From an uncultured Aquimarina sp. (GTDB lineage: Bacteria; Bacteroidota; Bacteroidia; Flavobacteriales; Flavobacteriaceae): a stretch of DNA of 64,000 nucleotides. Under the pieces are notes generated by a model. The model saw only the letters and a program-made list of their open reading frames with translations, was not told where the DNA came from and made no database searches. Where the stretch lies: contig CANMDW010000002.1 of assembly GCA_947496705.1 (NCBI GenBank), positions 620,001 through 684,000 of the forward strand, in the 5' to 3' direction. The first letter of the stretch is position 1, and every line of letters starts with the position of its first letter. Positions 27,125 to 36,773 of this stretch are shown one piece after another. The position numbers and the translations under genes were made by a program.

Positions 27125-28399
27125 TCAATGTAGTTTGGGTTTTGTTATCCGTTTTTTTATTACTAGGGATCTACCATCAGGAGACACAACACTACTGTAT
27201 TCCTTATGACCTGAGATAAAATTAACATTTGCTAAATTTCTTTTTGTTTCATTTTTCGCATCTATCAATGAAATTTCCTCACATACCACCATTACTTTGT
27301 GGTCTGAAAGAAGATGAATATTCTTTTGTTCTATAGATTTTAAACCCCAGCATGAATATTTGATTATTTCTTCATCTAAAATTCTTACGATTCTGCTAAT
27401 CAGCGCACAATTGTGTGATTTACAAAGATTCTCAAGTTTTTCAAAAATTAGCCTGTTGGTGACGCTTAAATCCTCTGTTAAGTCTATATAGTCTTCAGAG
27501 TTTTTAGATGGCAAATCTTCAAGATCTACTAATGATACGAACCAATATTCTCCATGAACATCACTTGGTTTTGCCTCGAAATGATTCTCTATTTGTCCTT
27601 CAATAGCATGATTTTCCTGGCTGTAAATTAGATCGAGGCTTAGCCCATTTTTAATATTTGGAGAAAATTCAACTTCATGAAGCCAATTCCAATTGTCGGT
27701 TCTATAAATTCTTGTTTCATAAGGGCCGCTCCAAACACAACCAAAGGTTATTAATTGAGACTGGTTATCTTCGAGGTGATAGCTAGTATGACAAAAGTCA
27801 AACATATTTGAAGGGGAAAGCGCATCAAGTAATCGGGCTGATTCACATTCGTAAACCTTTATACCCATATAACTTGGTGCGGATATAAACAAAAGTTCTC
27901 TACCATTAGCGTCAACGGTAAAACTATGGTGGCCTCCCGCATGTTCCAGATCGATTTCAGTTAATAATTCCCATGTGCTCAACCGATAAAGTAGTGCTCT
28001 AACATTATGCATCTTAACCAATATATATTTACCGGATTTTGAGCTCTCTATTCTAGAGACACCAAAAGGTTCGAACTTGTTTTTTGGGATTCGAACCTTT
28101 GATATGATTTTCCACTCTCGACCAAGTTCTCTATTTATCAAATAACCCTTAGAATCGCATGAGATGAAACTTTCGATTCCGAAAGTATAAGAATGCAGGT
28201 TTTCAATTGTTAAATCTGATTTAATCTTTTCTTGAAAAACTGAGACATTGAACAGATTTGTTTTAACCCCTGACGGATGGGCAATTATTTGGGAATCATG
28301 TAGGCTCAGGGAACAATATTTTTTTGGCCAATCACCTTCTAGCTGTATAACTTTCAGGTCACCATTTTGAAAAATTTCGCAATAATTTACTTGTGTCAT
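27125..28399 (-). CDS. uncharacterised propeller-like protein
   Basis: A 424-aa protein without a signal peptide. The family was not recognised. Repeated beta-strand units (S-K-S-G-K-Y-I-L-V, R-A-L-L-Y-R-L-S-T-W-E-L, F-T-V-D-A-N-G-R-E-L-L-F-I, V-V-S-P-D-G-R-S-L-V-I) suggest a WD40/YVTN-like beta-propeller, with a helical insertion near 305-345. A cytoplasmic propeller of this size is usually a binding scaffold. It is unrelated in sequence to the PD40 lipoproteins and has no co-directional neighbour except the transposase relic. Confidence 0.6.
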   Translation of the reverse strand: MTQVNYCEIFQNGDLKVIQLEGDWPKKYCSLSLHDSQIIAHPSGVKTNLFNVSVFQEKIKSDLTIENLHSYTFGIESFISCDSKGYLINRELGREWKIISKVRIPKNKFEPFGVSRIESSKSGKYILVKMHNVRALLYRLSTWELLTEIDLEHAGGHHSFTVDANGRELLFISAPSYMGIKVYECESARLLDALSPSNMFDFCHTSYHLEDNQSQLITFGCVWSGPYETRIYRTDNWNWLHEVEFSPNIKNGLSLDLIYSQENHAIEGQIENHFEAKPSDVHGEYWFVSLVDLEDLPSKNSEDYIDLTEDLSVTNRLIFEKLENLCKSHNCALISRIVRILDEEIIKYSCWGLKSIEQKNIHLLSDHKVMVVCEEISLIDAKNETKRNLANVNFISGHKEYSSVVSPDGRSLVIKKRITKPKLH

Positions 28400-28707
28400 G
28401 TTAATTCAGAATCACGGGTTAGTATAATAATTCAAACTACTAATTTATTATAAAAACAAAGGATACTACATTATCAAAGTTATTTACTAAGGCATCTGCG
28501 TCAAAAAATAAAATTAAAATCCCATCAAAAATAATTCAAAATTATAAAAACTGCCTATTTCCGACCAGACACTATTTATCAAATAGAAATCTTGTGAATA
28601 AAATTGTATGAGGCCGTAAGTTTTAACAGAGAAAAAATAACGGTTAACAGATTAAAATTCATTTGGTTATTTATTGATACGACATTTGTTCATCAAATAG
28701 TCTTAAG
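28400..28707. other. promoter region of receptor operon
   Basis: AT-rich gap between divergent genes. It contains an 18-bp segment (28557-28574, ATTTCCGACCAGACACTA) repeated in inverse at 43463-43480. TTTG at 28662-28665 and ATTTG near 28684 are weak candidates for a Bacteroidota promoter, but the spacing is not convincing. Confidence 0.35.
28557..28574. repeat. 18-bp motif shared with 43463
   Basis: ATTTCCGACCAGACACTA is the exact reverse complement of 43463-43480. Both sites are intergenic. Confidence 0.6.
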
Positions 28708-31020
28708 ATGAAGTTTATATTCTTCCCTATTCTTGTATTATGCAACTTTTTACTTTTTGCTCAACAAGAAAAAATCATTTCTGGTACAGTAACAGATGCT
28801 CAAAGTAAAGAGGCTATTTCCTACGCCACTATTGCGATATTTAACAATAATCAATTGGTAGATGGTGTCTCTTCAAATGCAAAAGGAGCATTTGAAATAA
28901 AAATTAAGGAAATCTATACTCATATAGAAGTGAGCTTTATTGGTTATAAAAAAGCTACCATCAGGATTGCTGAAATTGTAGATGACAAAAATATTATGGT
29001 GCGTCTTCTACTAGATGACAACACTCTAGACGAAGTCATTATTACGGGAGAACGTACCTCCTCACAATTAAAAATTGACCGAAAAATTATTAATCTTGGG
29101 AGTGATATTCAACAATCGGGTGTCAATACCCTGGAAGCTTTCGAACAAATACCTGAAGTAGAAACTGATATTGCTACAGGAACGGTAGCACTTCGTGGTA
29201 GTGAAAATGTACAAATACTCGTTAATGGGAAACTATCTCCTTTAAATGCTTCAGAATTATTGCAACAGATACAGGCATCCAATGTAGACCGTATTGAGAT
29301 TATCACCTCGCCTTCAGCCAAACATAGAGCCGAAGGCTTATCAGGAATTATAAATATTATCTTAAAAAGACAAAAAAAATTTGGGTTGAATCTAGTAACC
29401 AATGCCTCTGTAGGAACTAGAAGATATGGCTTTGGTATCGATGGAAACTATAATGATTCATGGTATAATTTTAAAGCAAGTGCTTCTCACTCCAATAACA
29501 AAACAACGAACAATCAGCTTATAAAAAGAGAGTTTGGCGATGGTACTACTGAAAGTATTTTTACACCTTATGAGTTTGACGGAAGTGTGAACAAAGTGGC
29601 TTCTGGTTTAGACTTTTTTATTGGTACGAAACATGAGTTCTCAATTCATGTTGATTATACAGATGATTCCCACGATTATTTTAATAATTCCAGCTATTTT
29701 AATGTTACTAATAGAGATGATTATGAATATCTACGGCAGAATACCCATAAACATTACATTACTATTTTTAACGGAAATTATCGATTGAATTTTAGTGATG
29801 ATGACCATTATATGGAGCTGGATTATAATGTAAACAGTAGCAATAACAGGTATCCACTTACCGATTTTGAAGATGGTATAAAGCTTTTTGACCAGAGGCT
29901 TACAGAAGATTTCACCTTACATTCTTTGGCTCTTGATTACACATTTCCACTAAAAGAGAAAGTTATAGTTGAAACAGGTATTTCAATAAATACACAATTT
30001 TTGGAAAGTACGCGTTTATTTGTTCCGGTTTCAGAAATTGAGGAAAACAATCGATTTGAATATGACGAAGAACTTTGGAGTATGTATTTACAATCGAAGT
30101 TTACGGTTAAAGAACTTTCTATTCAAGCAGGTTTACGCTATGAATATTTCACGTCTGACTCCCAGAGTCAAACTAATAATTTTATGTCGTCAATGAAATT
30201 CTTTAATGTATTTCCGGCAATTCATCTATCCTACAATTTACATGATGATAGTACATTAAATCTAGGGTACAGCAAACGTGTTTCAAGACCTAACTTTCAT
30301 CATGTAAATGCTTTTCAAATTGTGAGTCCGCTTTATATATGGGAATACAATCCAAATATTTCACCAGAGTTTAGCGATAATATAGAATTGAGTTATCAAT
30401 CAAAAATCGAAAAATTACATATTGGCTTGTCAACTTTTTATCGCCATAGAAAAGACGTTATTTTATGGACACAGACGGGCACCAACAATCAACAAGTTTT
30501 TAGATATGAAAATGCAGGAGTTTTCAATTCTTATGGAATAGAAAGTAATTTGAGCTACAAAATAGCTTCGTATTGGGATGCTAGACTTACAGCCAACTAC
30601 TATTTCACTAAAGTAAATCAGTCAGAATCGATTACTTGGGATGAACTATACTCTTCCACAATTCAGCTAAAAAATACATTCAAAATCAATAAAACAATCT
30701 CTTCAGATTTAACCTATCTTTATAGACCAAAGAGGCAAAGAACATTTAGTTTTACTGAACCCAGAGATCGACTAGATTGGGCTGTTCGTGCTCGTTTTTT
30801 GGATAATAAACTAACAGCAAGCTTTAGACTAGTAGACGTTTTAAATGGTAATATGCTAGAAAGAACAAGTAGTACTGATAATCTCTTTCAGCAAACCAAT
30901 TGGGACATACAAATGCAAACCAGAAACTTTTTGTTTGGTGTTCGCTATACAATGTTTGAAAATAAAGAGAATAAGAGAAAAAAGAAAGAACGCCAGTATA
31001 ATGAGGTTCCAATAGATTAG
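28708..31020 (+). CDS. TonB-dependent receptor-like outer-membrane protein
   Basis: A 770-aa outer-membrane protein. A signal peptide (to L-L-F-A-Q) is followed by a carboxypeptidase-regulatory-like domain (G-T-V-T-D-A-Q-S-K-E-A-I-S-Y-A-T, residues ~25-105), a plug domain (L-D-E-V-I-I-T-G ... V-L-V/I-N-G-K ... I-E-I-I-T-S-P-S-A ... G-I-I-N-I-I-L-K), and a ~500-residue beta barrel of the outer-membrane beta-barrel (OMP_b-brl_3) class. There is no SusD partner, so it is more likely a siderophore, peptide or signal receptor than a SusC. The kinase gene starts 7 bp after its stop, so receptor, kinase and regulator form one operon. Confidence 0.9.
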   Translation: MKFIFFPILVLCNFLLFAQQEKIISGTVTDAQSKEAISYATIAIFNNNQLVDGVSSNAKGAFEIKIKEIYTHIEVSFIGYKKATIRIAEIVDDKNIMVRLLLDDNTLDEVIITGERTSSQLKIDRKIINLGSDIQQSGVNTLEAFEQIPEVETDIATGTVALRGSENVQILVNGKLSPLNASELLQQIQASNVDRIEIITSPSAKHRAEGLSGIINIILKRQKKFGLNLVTNASVGTRRYGFGIDGNYNDSWYNFKASASHSNNKTTNNQLIKREFGDGTTESIFTPYEFDGSVNKVASGLDFFIGTKHEFSIHVDYTDDSHDYFNNSSYFNVTNRDDYEYLRQNTHKHYITIFNGNYRLNFSDDDHYMELDYNVNSSNNRYPLTDFEDGIKLFDQRLTEDFTLHSLALDYTFPLKEKVIVETGISINTQFLESTRLFVPVSEIEENNRFEYDEELWSMYLQSKFTVKELSIQAGLRYEYFTSDSQSQTNNFMSSMKFFNVFPAIHLSYNLHDDSTLNLGYSKRVSRPNFHHVNAFQIVSPLYIWEYNPNISPEFSDNIELSYQSKIEKLHIGLSTFYRHRKDVILWTQTGTNNQQVFRYENAGVFNSYGIESNLSYKIASYWDARLTANYYFTKVNQSESITWDELYSSTIQLKNTFKINKTISSDLTYLYRPKRQRTFSFTEPRDRLDWAVRARFLDNKLTASFRLVDVLNGNMLERTSSTDNLFQQTNWDIQMQTRNFLFGVRYTMFENKENKRKKKERQYNEVPID

Positions 31021-31027
31021 CAGCATC

Positions 31028-32062
31028 ATGGAATTTGTTAAACCAAATAAAAATTCATTTTTAGAGATTCTACAAAAAAGAGAGCTTTTGGTTCACCTTA
31101 CTTTTTGGGTCTTTTATTTATTTTTTCCATATGTAAAAAGTATCACCAGCGGCTACACATATATTTTTTCTAATGAGTTGATCAACCTGGTATTTGGCAT
31201 GGCTATTTTTTATGTTACCTATTTATTGATTCTACCTTCTAAAAAAAAGATAGTCAATAGTATTTTATTGGTCGTTTTATTTGTTGCTCTGGGCTATGCC
31301 AATTTAAAACTGCATAATGCTATTTTAAAGGGAAAACATGAAGAACCCTTTTGGTATTATGGATTAGGATATTTCTCTACTTATATGGTGCTGGTCTTAT
31401 TTTCTTATGTTTTGTATGCTGTTAAAAAGGGATACGAGCAACAGCAAATCATAGAAAGAGCCAATATTGAAAAACAGCAAGCCAAATTATCGAGCTTAAA
31501 GGCACAGATAAATCCACATTTTTTATTCAATACCTTAAACATGATTTATTCCAGTGCCTTAAAAAAGGAGGATAAAACTTCTGAAATGATATTAAAATTA
31601 TCAGACAACTTTAGATATTTATTGCAAAGAGGGCAAGAAAATGCTGTAAGCATACAAGAGGATATTGTACATGTAAGAGATTATGTAAGTCTTCAAAAAG
31701 AACGATTAGCTCATAAAATCCAAGTGAATTTTTCTACAGATATTGATGATGAAAATCAAGTTATTGCTCCACTAATATTTTTGCCTTTTATTGAAAATGC
31801 CTTTAAATATGTAAGTTCAATCAAAGGTTCTCAACATCCAATTCGTATTTCGGTGAACTTAAAAGGTAAGAAGTTAACTTTTGAATGTGAAAATCCTTTT
31901 AGTGCTAATTCAAAAAATCATATGGATGTAAACTGGCAAGAAAGTGGTATTGGTATTGAAAATACTAAAAAACGATTAGATTATTTTTATAAAGAGAATT
32001 ACAAGCTGGATATTACCAAAGAGGGCAATATTTTTAAAGTGATGTTACAGATACAATTATGA
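31028..32062 (+). CDS. LytS-type sensor histidine kinase
   Basis: A 344-aa membrane kinase. Four hydrophobic segments (about 22-37, 50-70, 78-92 and 112-132), a short coiled coil, then the His_kinase domain with H164 in I-N-P-H-F-L-F-N, and an HATPase domain with E-N-A-F-K-Y and G-I-G-I-E-N. No periplasmic sensor domain is seen. It follows the receptor gene by 7 bp and overlaps the LytTR regulator by 4 bp. Confidence 0.93.
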   Translation: MEFVKPNKNSFLEILQKRELLVHLTFWVFYLFFPYVKSITSGYTYIFSNELINLVFGMAIFYVTYLLILPSKKKIVNSILLVVLFVALGYANLKLHNAILKGKHEEPFWYYGLGYFSTYMVLVLFSYVLYAVKKGYEQQQIIERANIEKQQAKLSSLKAQINPHFLFNTLNMIYSSALKKEDKTSEMILKLSDNFRYLLQRGQENAVSIQEDIVHVRDYVSLQKERLAHKIQVNFSTDIDDENQVIAPLIFLPFIENAFKYVSSIKGSQHPIRISVNLKGKKLTFECENPFSANSKNHMDVNWQESGIGIENTKKRLDYFYKENYKLDITKEGNIFKVMLQIQL

Positions 32063-32742
32063 TGAAATGTTTGATTTTAGAAGATGAGAAGGCAGCTCAA
32101 GAAATCTTAACGGTTTTTATTGAAAAAACCCCTTTTATGCAATGCATAGGCATTTATGAAAGTGGTATTGACATTCCTCATGAACTCATAAAACAAGCTG
32201 ATATTTTATTTCTTGACGTTGAACTTCCAGAATTAAATGGTTTATCATATTTAAAAACCATAGACAAACCGCCAAAGGTTATCATCACCACAGCTTATAC
32301 TAATTATGCTGTAGATGCTTTCGAAGAAAACGTTTTGGATTATCTGGTAAAACCTTTTTCTTATGAGCGTTTTTTTAAGGCTATAACACGAGCAAAAGAC
32401 CAAATACTAAAAGATAGAAACGAAATCGAAAAGCATCTTTTTGTTTACACCGATAAAACACATCACAGAATTTTTATTGATGATATTTTGTATATAAAAG
32501 CAGAAGTAGATTACGTAAAAGTAGTAACTAATGATGCTTCTCGGTTGGTATTGGATAGTTTACGTAACTGGGAAGAAAAACTATCTAGATATGATTTTTT
32601 AAGAGTTCATCGTTCTTACATAATAAATGTAACTAAAATTGATAAAGTTTCTGGAAATCAGGTATTGGTAAACAATCAGGCTATTCCCATTGGGCAATCC
32701 TATAAGAAATCGTTTGTAAAAGCCTTAAATCTAAAGTCGTAA
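32059..32742 (+). CDS. LytTR-family response regulator
   Basis: A 227-aa response regulator. The receiver has acidic residues E8/D9, the phospho-acceptor D53 in F-L-D-V-E-L-P and the conserved lysine in D-Y-L-V-K-P-F. The C-terminal LytTR domain carries H-R-S-Y-I-I-N and ends with G-Q-S-Y-K-K. It is the last gene of the receptor-kinase-regulator operon, coupled by a 4-bp overlap. It probably regulates its own operon, though no binding site is evident. Confidence 0.93.
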   Translation: MMKCLILEDEKAAQEILTVFIEKTPFMQCIGIYESGIDIPHELIKQADILFLDVELPELNGLSYLKTIDKPPKVIITTAYTNYAVDAFEENVLDYLVKPFSYERFFKAITRAKDQILKDRNEIEKHLFVYTDKTHHRIFIDDILYIKAEVDYVKVVTNDASRLVLDSLRNWEEKLSRYDFLRVHRSYIINVTKIDKVSGNQVLVNNQAIPIGQSYKKSFVKALNLKS

Positions 32743-32769
32743 AACATAGCTGTTTTTTATATTAATATT

Positions 32770-32850
32770 CTACACATCTACCCTGTCTAGCCGCCAGGCA
32801 GGCTGGTTGGCAGACGGGCATTACACTTCCCTCCTACGTCGGTCGTGTAA
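32770..32850. repeat. dispersed repeat, family A
   Basis: CACATCTACCC, then the hairpin-forming CTGTCTAGCCGCC / AGGCAGGCTGG, then CAGACGGGCATTACAC and CCCTCCTACGTCGG. The central block is identical to that at 37301-37325 and 41400-41423. It lies just past the stop of the LytTR gene, and its hairpin may end transcription. Confidence 0.75.
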
Positions 32851-32882
32851 AGAGTGTTCTGATAACTTTGGCAGAATAAACG

Positions 32883-32960
32883 TTCTGCGAAGTTATAAAC
32901 TTCGCAGTTAAATTATAGTTATATTGTAGCTGCGAAGTCAGGAGATTTTGCAGAGCCCTG
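32883..32960. repeat. 78-bp REP doublet, family B (left copy)
   Basis: Two hairpins in tandem: CTGCGAAG / CTTCGCAG, then CTGCGAAGTC / TTTTGCAGAG, joined by an AT-rich spacer. It differs from the copy at 35261-35338 at only about five of 78 positions and is in the same orientation, so the two bracket the AraC/DJ-1 pair as direct repeats. It ends 2 bp before the AraC stop codon. Confidence 0.85.
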
Positions 32961-32962
32961 GT

Positions 32963-34015
32963 TTACACTTTCTTCTTTTTATAAGAAGAAGGTGTAGTTC
33001 CTTCAAATTTCTTAAAAGCACTGTTAAATGATGACAGACTACTGAATCCCGTATCAAACGCAATGGAAGAAATGGTAAAATTCTTTCTATTTTCATCTAA
33101 TAAAAGCTTTTTTGCATCTTCAATACGATGGTAATTTATAAAATCATTAAAATTTTGATTCGCACATTGATTGATAACTTCTGAAGTCTTTTGCGAACTT
33201 TTTCCTATCAATTTACTTATACTAGAAAGTGATACATCAGATTCAAGATATAGTTTATCTCCTATGATCAATTTGGATATTTGGTTAAACAATACCGTGT
33301 CGTCATTCTCTTTAAATGCTTCTCCATCAATATCTGCAGCTTTTAACTGAAATGCTTTGTAGCTTAAAAAATAGACTACGATAGAATAAACAATTGGCCC
33401 AACAATATAGGGCACAGTATCTTCAATAATATTTAAAAAATAGGATATCCAAATAATAATGAAACCAACTATTAATACTTGTAACCATTCAAATATCGCT
33501 CTTTGAGATTTTGTTTGTAATACTTCTTTATACTTGTTTTTTACTTTTTGCAACAAACTACCGGAAATAAAAATATAGAAAGCAAAATGGAGGTAAATAA
33601 AAAGAAGAATACTGCCAAAAACTATAATGGCTTGTTTATTGTCCTTTTCAAACCAATTTTTAGTGACAAAAAAACTCATGCCAAACACCAAGATAAATGG
33701 TATTAGTTCTGTTAAATAATAGTTTGGCAATTTAAAATTAGAGTGCGTCATCCCTAAAACATACCAACGTAACAAAGGGCCGATAAGCAATAAAAATGCC
33801 AATCCTGCAAAAATAAATATGGGTTCTAAATCATTTCCAAAATTTAGCATTACCGATTTCCCAATCCTGAAAGCCATGAAAATAAGTATGAACCCAAGTA
33901 AATAATTTGGTAATGTTCTTTTCTTTTTAAAAAAACATAAATAAACAGCAAATAACGCGCCGTGTAGAAGTCCGGCACTGCTTATGATAATAAGAAGTAT
34001 ATCTAAAAAACTCAA
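32963..34015 (-). CDS. membrane-anchored AraC-family transcriptional regulator
   Basis: A 350-aa protein with about seven hydrophobic segments in residues 5-220 and a C-terminal AraC-type helix-turn-helix (S-L-S-S-I-S-K-L-I-G-K-S and D-T-G-F-S-S-L-S-S-F-N-S-A-F-K-K). It has the same architecture as the proteins at 2724 and 47214 and is closest in the tail to the latter (F-H/S-S-L-S-S-F-N-S). It lies 35 bp downstream of the DJ-1-like gene, so the two are probably co-transcribed. Confidence 0.88.
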   Translation of the reverse strand: MSFLDILLIIISSAGLLHGALFAVYLCFFKKKRTLPNYLLGFILIFMAFRIGKSVMLNFGNDLEPIFIFAGLAFLLLIGPLLRWYVLGMTHSNFKLPNYYLTELIPFILVFGMSFFVTKNWFEKDNKQAIIVFGSILLFIYLHFAFYIFISGSLLQKVKNKYKEVLQTKSQRAIFEWLQVLIVGFIIIWISYFLNIIEDTVPYIVGPIVYSIVVYFLSYKAFQLKAADIDGEAFKENDDTVLFNQISKLIIGDKLYLESDVSLSSISKLIGKSSQKTSEVINQCANQNFNDFINYHRIEDAKKLLLDENRKNFTISSIAFDTGFSSLSSFNSAFKKFEGTTPSSYKKKKV

Positions 34016-34050
34016 TTGAATTTTTTTCTCAAATTTAGTTAAATTTCATT

Positions 34051-35145
34051 TTACTCAGCTTCACATTTCTTTGTAAAATAAACCAAACCTAAAATATCAG
34101 AAAAAACCCCAATTCCTCCTTTCATAGCGGCAACAATGCTATGTTTGGCTATTAAAACCCTATCAATAGGTTTCTCTTCTTTTAGTAACATTTTCTCAAT
34201 CATTTTCTTAGCTTTTTGTTTACCGTGAGTTTTATAGGCTAATAAAACTTTTACTGCATTCTCCTCTCCAGTAATTTCTCTATGTTTGGGTGTATAACCT
34301 AATTGTTTAATCATATTCTCGGCCAAAATCCATGTAGACCAGGGGTTTTGACCAGTTATTAAATTTTTATCATGACTAATTTTTTCTAAATACAACTCTC
34401 CTTCATTAAAACTTGCTCCTTGTTCTATTATTTTATCCTGTAAAAGGAAAGGAAATATTGATTTTGCTTCTGGAATTAAAAGTAGTTCCTCTTCATTTGT
34501 AAATCCGCTTATGGTTTTGTTTTCTAAAAGCGGACGGCCATTATTTAACGTAACATTCACTAAAGCTGATGGTCCGTGACATACAGCACCAATAACTTTA
34601 TTAGATTCATAATAATTCCTCACAATAGATTGAATAGTTTTATTATTGGGGAAATCGAACATGGCTCCTTTTCCGCCAGCAAAAAAAATAGCTTGATAAT
34701 CGTCTGCAACAACATCTTTTATGGGAATCGTATTCATTGTCTTGTACTGTGCAATAGAATCGTTTAAAAAGGCAAAATCAAAAGCTCCCATATCTTCATC
34801 ATCAATAACCACTGGTGGATTCCCTCCTAACGGACTTGAAATATCCACCTCAAAACCATTTGCTTTAAATACATAATAAGCACGTGCTAACTCTGTTAAT
34901 TCATAACCTGTAGTTTTATCAGAGTTTCCCATTTTATCCGTACTTGTAACTACGGCTAAAATTTTACCTTTTAATGGTATTATATTTTTAGATAAATAAG
35001 GTAAATCATTTACCATAGTAGTTGCTATTTTTGTGTTTCTTGGTGGTATTAAACTCTTAAACCAGAGTCCGAAAGAAACAACAACAACAATTAAAGTAAC
35101 TAATGAGATTACTATCCATTTAAGGATTCGATACTTTTTAAACAT
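34051..35145 (-). CDS. membrane-anchored DJ-1/PfpI-family protein
   Basis: A 364-aa protein. An N-terminal membrane segment (about 10-27) precedes a DJ-1/PfpI glutamine-amidotransferase-like domain, with the nucleophile-elbow Cys189 in I-G-A-V-C-H-G-P, a Glu in G-Y-E-L-T-E (near 82-85) and G-G-K-G at 157-160. This is the Hsp31/class-1-amidotransferase-like group, some of which are glyoxalases or chaperones. The C-terminal ~80 residues are helical with many Lys and may be a separate module. Paired with the AraC gene downstream, and flanked by the 78-bp direct repeats. Confidence 0.85.
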   Translation of the reverse strand: MFKKYRILKWIVISLVTLIVVVVSFGLWFKSLIPPRNTKIATTMVNDLPYLSKNIIPLKGKILAVVTSTDKMGNSDKTTGYELTELARAYYVFKANGFEVDISSPLGGNPPVVIDDEDMGAFDFAFLNDSIAQYKTMNTIPIKDVVADDYQAIFFAGGKGAMFDFPNNKTIQSIVRNYYESNKVIGAVCHGPSALVNVTLNNGRPLLENKTISGFTNEEELLLIPEAKSIFPFLLQDKIIEQGASFNEGELYLEKISHDKNLITGQNPWSTWILAENMIKQLGYTPKHREITGEENAVKVLLAYKTHGKQKAKKMIEKMLLKEEKPIDRVLIAKHSIVAAMKGGIGVFSDILGLVYFTKKCEAE

Positions 35146-35508
35146 AAGATTTCGTTTATCATTATTTGGCTAAAAAAGGTAAAGTAATCCATAAAAGCTG
35201 TTGAAATGATAATTTCGTCAGATTAAAAATTATTCCGGTATTAAAAACTTTGCTTTTACGCTCTGCGAAGTTTATAACTTCGCAGTTAAACTATAGTTAT
35301 ATTGTAGCTGCGAAGTCAGGAGATTTCGCAGAGCCCTGATTCTCGGCGATCAACATATGAGGCCAAGATCAAAATGTTTTTTCTTTTCTGATTGAGATTT
35401 TTAAAGATAAGAAGTATACAGGGTATATAAGTCACCATTCTTTTAAGCAAAGTTTGTCACATAAGAATAAAATTCAGTCTTTAAAGTATCATCAAACACC
35501 TAGATATA
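35146..35508. other. divergent intergenic region with REP doublet
   Basis: Contains the 78-bp repeat at 35261-35338, preceded by CTTTGCTTTTACG, which recalls the hairpin at 7685. The remainder, up to the hydrolase start, is AT-rich with no recognised site. Confidence 0.4.
35261..35338. repeat. 78-bp REP doublet, family B (right copy)
   Basis: Same two-hairpin unit and same orientation as 32883-32960: CTGCGAAG / CTTCGCAG, an AT-rich spacer with TATAGTTATATTGTAG, then CTGCGAAGTC / TTTCGCAGAG. The second hairpin here is better paired than in the left copy. Confidence 0.85.
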
Positions 35509-36387
35509 ATGAGAAAATTAATTATTCTTCTTTTGGTATCAGTTGTGATATATGCATGTGATACTACTTCAAAAACAACACAGCTTAAACAAGTAAGCTC
35601 AAGAGGGTGGTACACAACCCTTGAGCCATTTGCAGAGTTCAACCCAAACCATAAATCTGTTGAGATCTGGACTCCTGCTGAGGGGCAAAAAGTACCCATA
35701 ATAGTATATGCGCATGGAGGCGCCGGGTATCGCGACGATGATCGTGCCAGGGTAGCGATGTTTCGACGAAATGGGTTTGCTACCATATCATTTGATGCCT
35801 ATGAGATGAATGGCTTAGATTGGGAATTTGTTACCCGTAAAGTTACAAACACAGGCAAGCAGAATCTCATTTGGGGTGTTTTCAGGGGAGCAGTTGCGTA
35901 TGCAGTAAAAAATGACAATTGGGATAATCAAAACATTTTTCTGTATGGAGCTTCAAATGGTGGCCGGACTGTTTTATATGCGGGAAGCGAATTGGTAAAT
36001 AAAAATATCAGAGGCATTATCTCTGAAGCTCCTGCGGCTACCGGATACTCGCTTGGAGATTTCAATATTCCAACCATCATTCCCTTTGGTAAAATGGATA
36101 ATTGGGCAGGAAAATCTGAAACAGATTATGTATGGACAAGAACCTATCCATCATCACCTATATCTATAGAACACTGGGTGAAATCGCTCCAGGAAAAAGA
36201 GCGTCCCATTAAATTTATTTTTTATGAAAACGCCGGACACTTATTATTTGAAGGCCCACTTGAGAAAGTTACCGTACGGAGAGGCGACACTATTGCATTT
36301 ACCGCATATCAAGGGGCAGATGATAAAGCACTTAAACAATATGAACATGATGTAATTACATTCGTAAACAGCAATTTGGTTGAATAA
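35509..36387 (+). CDS. dienelactone-hydrolase-like alpha/beta hydrolase lipoprotein
   Basis: A 292-aa predicted lipoprotein with a signal sequence ending in V-I-Y-A-C (lipobox). The alpha/beta hydrolase core has Y-A-H-G-G-A-G-Y near 65 (oxyanion region), the nucleophile elbow Y-G-A-S-N-G-G near 149, and a C-terminal N-A-G-H-L-L-F with the likely catalytic His. This fits the dienelactone hydrolase/acetyl-esterase group. The substrate is unknown. No operon partner is visible. Confidence 0.87.
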   Translation: MRKLIILLLVSVVIYACDTTSKTTQLKQVSSRGWYTTLEPFAEFNPNHKSVEIWTPAEGQKVPIIVYAHGGAGYRDDDRARVAMFRRNGFATISFDAYEMNGLDWEFVTRKVTNTGKQNLIWGVFRGAVAYAVKNDNWDNQNIFLYGASNGGRTVLYAGSELVNKNIRGIISEAPAATGYSLGDFNIPTIIPFGKMDNWAGKSETDYVWTRTYPSSPISIEHWVKSLQEKERPIKFIFYENAGHLLFEGPLEKVTVRRGDTIAFTAYQGADDKALKQYEHDVITFVNSNLVE

Positions 36388-36773
36388 ATTTGTTTGAAGA
36401 TATTTTTTTAAAGAAAAATGTGTTATTGCATACCCAACCATCAGCTGGCTCTTCTTTATAAACATTCACTGGATGTTTCTTCATCTGCCCTCCAAAGCAA
36501 CGTAGCGCTGCAAAATCAGGTTACTTATATTTATAAACTATTTGTGGGTAAGCAGTAGCTGGATTAGACAAGCTGGGGTATTAAATCTACTGTCGATAGA
36601 CAGGCCTGAGATCCCGCTGATCCCGATAGCTATGCCTACGGCAAAGGCAGGTTCGGCTAACTGTTTTAAATTCGTGCTCCGCTACTTTTTAAAATAGAGT
36701 TTCACTAATAAAAATAGTTGTTAATTAAGATGAGTTTAAGAAAGAATATTGTATCTTAAATAATCATATAGAG
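36388..36773. other. intergenic region with repeat fragments
   Basis: No gene. It holds fragments of the GC-rich intergenic sequences: TCTACTGTCGATAGACAGGC near 36587-36606 (an imperfect palindrome like the family A head) and TCCCGATAGCTATGCC near 36630. TCCCGATAGCTATCGGGA occurs intact inside the MITE-like element near 20025. Confidence 0.45.

Noticed and set aside
28708..31020. SusC-type glycan transporter
   Set aside because: At 770 aa it is shorter than SusC (about 1000 aa), has no SusD partner, and its barrel is of the shorter class.
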